Part shown: piece after piece, positions 13,185 through 14,920 of the stretch
Layout of the letters: each line of letters starts with the position of its first letter
How positions within the stretch are numbered: the stretch's first letter is position 1
Assembly (NCBI GenBank): GCA_036381125.1
Contig: DASVDK010000073.1
Span: 1 to 14,920 of the forward strand
Source: DASVDK01 sp036381125 [NCBI: Thermodesulfobacteriota bacterium]
GTDB lineage: Bacteria > DASVDK01
DNA: 14,920 nt
Reading direction: 5' to 3'
Program-made: the position numbers and the translations under genes
Notes under the pieces: generated by a model
Told to the model about the DNA's origin: nothing
The model's database searches: none
Seen by the model: only the letters and a program-made list of their open reading frames with translations

Positions 13185-13478
13185 TCAGGCCGACGCCTTG
13201 TCGTACTGCTCCCGGTACTTCGCGTTCAGCGTCTCGATGCCGTCGATGTGCTTGATGGTACTCCAACAGGCCCGCGCTCTGCCACGCATTGCGTAGTAGA
13301 GCGTCTCCATGATCTCGTCCTCTGTGGCCCCGGCGTGCTTCGCACCTGCGAAGCGACCCGGCACTCAGGACGTGCAACCGGCGGCCGCCATGGCGGCCAG
13401 CGCCACGAGGGCCAACGTCTTGGGGTCGAGCGCCCCTTCCCGGTAGTAGATGCCGGCGAACTCCTTCATCCCGCCCAT
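13185..13478 (-). CDS. AhpD-like (carboxymuconolactone decarboxylase fold) selenoprotein with CxxU motif
   Basis: A 97-residue gene with one in-frame TGA (13367-13365, residue 38). The frame reads FAGIYYREGALDPKTLALVA, then AAGCTS, the UGA, then VPGRFAGAKHAGATEDEIME and LYYAMRG. GALDPKT..LVALA followed by AGxTEDEIME is the AhpD/CMD pattern, and the UGA falls at the second cysteine of the catalytic C-x-x-C, giving Cys35-Thr-Ser-Sec38. CxxU AhpD-like selenoproteins are a known class. GGAGGTGA precedes ATG 13478 at about 5 nt. A perfect hairpin with a GG-containing loop follows the UGA. The usual His of CxxCxxxH is Arg42. Likely role: thiol peroxidase or reductase chemistry. A plain nonsense mutation is the alternative; no other disruption is seen. 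Confidence 0.85.
13337..13367 (-). other. UGA selenocysteine codon and bacterial SECIS-like hairpin of the AhpD-like gene
   Basis: On the minus strand GCUUCGC (13354-13348) and GCGAAGC (13343-13337) form a perfect 7-bp stem closing the loop AGGU (13347-13344). The loop begins 18 nt after the UGA and puts G at 19 and 20 and U at 21, the same places as in the E. coli fdhF element as I recall it. The U bulge found in fdhF is absent. Confidence 0.72.
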
Positions 13479-13528
13479 CGTCACCTCCGTGTGCTGGATC
13501 GGGTGCGCCCATTGTAGCCGGCGGCGCG

Positions 13529-13566
13529 CGTGACGAGCCGGGGCGCGCCGTCACGGATTCGTGACG
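13529..13566. promoter_or_regulatory. Inverted repeat between the AhpD-like and MFS genes, candidate operator
   Basis: CGTCACG (13549-13555) and CGTGACG (13560-13566) are perfect complements around GATT. A third CGTGACG occurs at 13529-13535. The sites lie in the 200-bp divergent region between the AhpD-like selenoprotein (minus) and the MFS gene (plus), where a shared regulator could act. No clear -10/-35 pair was found for either gene. Confidence 0.4.
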
Positions 13567-13678
13567 CGCTGCGGTGTGAAGCGCCGCACGGACGGGCCGA
13601 TTCCCCACGCGCGGCGCGGCGTTCGAGCGCCAGCGCGGCGGAGCGGGCGGTGGTACGGATGGTGCGACCCGGCCGGCC

Positions 13679-14920
13679 GTGCTCACGCCAAGGCCCGCGC
13701 GCCGCCGCTCCGATCTCCGCACACGCCTCACGCAGCTCACCCTGGCCGGCATGGTCGACGCGCCGTTCGGCGCCCTCACGGGAGGGACGTTCGCGACGCT
13801 GCTCGCGCTCGCCCTCGGGGCGAGCCCCATGGCCGTCGGCCTCCTGGCGGCGCTCCCGTCGCTCGGCGCCTTCGTTCCGCTGGTCGCCGCGCCCTGGCTC
13901 CACCGCATACCGGCCCGGCGCACCGCACTCGTCGGCCTCGGCCTCGGGAGGGTTGCGTGGCTCGCGCCGCTGGCGCTCCTGGCGGCGCCGCCCGACTGGC
14001 CGCGGCCCTGGCTGTTCCTCGCCTCGGCCACGCTCGCGGCGTTCGCCAGCGCGGCGGGAGGCCTCGGCTGGCTCGCCTGGGTGGGCGACCTGGTCCCGGC
14101 GCGCCTCAGGGGCCGGTACTTCGGGCGTCGCGGGGTCGCGACCGGCGTCGCGGCCGTCGTCGCCGGTGCGGTGGCCGGGCCGCTGCTCGACGCACGCGTC
14201 GCCGCCTACCTGCCGGGAGGCGAGCGCGGGGGCTTCGCCCTCCTCATCCTCCTCGCGGTCGGCTTCGGCCTGGCCGGCGTGGCGGGCCTCGCGCGAGTCG
14301 AGGGGCCGGCGTCCGCGGCGCCACGAGAGGCCCCCAGCCTCCGCGGGGCGATCCGAACGGCCGCCCGCGGCAGCCTCGGGCGCTACGTCGCCTTCACGCT
14401 CGTCTGGCACCTGACGCTCAACGTGGGCGGCCCGTTCATCCCGGTGTTCCTCGTCGAGGACCTCCGCTACTCGCCGACGGCGGTGGCGCTGCTCGCCGCC
14501 GTGACGACCGCCGCGACGCTGCTGACGGCGCAGGCCTGGGGCCGCGTGGCCGACTCCGGGGGCAACCTGCGGGTGATGCGGCTGACGGGCCTCGCCGCGG
14601 CCACGTTGCCGGCCTGGTGGATCGCCATCGGCCAGGCGCCCTTCGTCGGTTTCGCCGCGGCCGCGCACGTCGCCTCGGGGGTCGCCTGGAGCGGGTTCAA
14701 CCTGGCGGCCGCCAACCTGAGCCTCGCGCTGGCGCCGGCCGAGGCGCGGGCGCTCGCGCTCGCGGTCCTCGGCGCCGCGACCGGCCTCGGCGCGGCGGCG
14801 GGGCCGGTCATCGGCGGCCTGCTCCTCGACCTGCTCGGCCGCCACCCGGAGCTGTCGTTCGGCCTCGGGGCGTACGGCGCCGTCTTCGCCCTCTCGACCG
14901 CCGGTCGCACGGCGGCCTTC
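13679..14920 (+). CDS. Major facilitator superfamily transporter (3' end beyond the window)
   Basis: Inner-membrane transporter, at least 414 residues and open at the window edge. Alternating long hydrophobic segments (about 11) are visible, starting with MVDAPFGALTGGTFATLLALALG. The loop between early helices reads LVPARLRGRYFGRRG, a variant of the MFS cytoplasmic signature, and a later segment WGRVADSGGN corresponds to the matching loop in the second half; the charged ARVEGPASAAPREAPSLRG stretch is the central linker. The pattern resembles MFS proteins of unknown substrate rather than a named drug pump. Start GTG 13679 is a guess; no ribosome site is evident, and ATG 13751 would cut into the first helix. 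Confidence 0.88.
   Translation, partial: MLTPRPARRRSDLRTRLTQLTLAGMVDAPFGALTGGTFATLLALALGASPMAVGLLAALPSLGAFVPLVAAPWLHRIPARRTALVGLGLGRVAWLAPLALLAAPPDWPRPWLFLASATLAAFASAAGGLGWLAWVGDLVPARLRGRYFGRRGVATGVAAVVAGAVAGPLLDARVAAYLPGGERGGFALLILLAVGFGLAGVAGLARVEGPASAAPREAPSLRGAIRTAARGSLGRYVAFTLVWHLTLNVGGPFIPVFLVEDLRYSPTAVALLAAVTTAATLLTAQAWGRVADSGGNLRVMRLTGLAAATLPAWWIAIGQAPFVGFAAAAHVASGVAWSGFNLAAANLSLALAPAEARALALAVLGAATGLGAAAGPVIGGLLLDLLGRHPELSFGLGAYGAVFALSTAGRTAAF

Noticed and set aside
13481-14845. Long minus-strand open frame over the MFS gene
   Set aside because: Antisense to a clear multi-helix transporter; composition is low-complexity Arg/Glu/Gly.

Overview
The window is very GC-rich (roughly 70 % by eye) and tightly packed. 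It reads as a chromosomal segment of a diderm bacterium. Envelope-stress genes (a Spy/CpxP-like periplasmic protein with a CpxR-like regulator), Tat-exported ABC binding proteins and many FAD oxidoreductases suggest a soil or subsurface lineage such as Rokubacteria/Methylomirabilota or a deltaproteobacterial-grade group. That placement is inference; no marker gene settles it. Two genes read through in-frame UGA codons, so the organism very probably inserts selenocysteine.

Layout. 1-1081 (minus): a Spy/CpxP-family gene, then a six-unit inverted repeat array (458-617), then a CpxR-like response regulator cut by the window edge. A GTAAA-N5-GTAAA CpxR-type box lies upstream of the spy-like gene. 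1082-1340: divergent control region with a good sigma70 promoter and candidate operator for the plus-strand operon. 1341-8128 (plus): one tight operon with a GntR/FCD regulator, Tat-exported sugar-type binding protein, two MalF/MalG-type permeases (no ATPase gene), a conserved protein of unknown function, a UGSC-family selenoprotein (6190-6732, UGA at 6478) and an FAD-dependent oxidoreductase. 8129-8434: strong hairpin and the decayed remnant of an amidohydrolase. 8435-10122: a holin-like membrane protein (minus), an Hsp20 chaperone (plus) and a small membrane protein (minus) overlapping the Hsp20 3' end. 10284-12897 (plus): a pyruvyl-transferase-family protein coupled to a second, paralogous FAD oxidoreductase. 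12902-13478 (minus): a small AhpD-like selenoprotein with a Cys-Thr-Ser-Sec motif (UGA at 13367-13365), followed by a small secreted protein. 13679-14920 (plus): an MFS transporter running off the window.

The central point is the pair of selenoproteins, which conventional gene calling would split or lose. In both, the UGA lies in a redox motif (U-G-S-C and C-x-x-U). Both are followed by a hairpin whose apical loop puts a G-U dinucleotide 20-21 nt after the UGA, the placement I recall for the E. coli fdhF SECIS. The first sits inside a substrate-uptake operon with an FAD oxidoreductase, which suggests (inference) import of an organic substrate followed by selenium-dependent redox chemistry under control of the FCD regulator.
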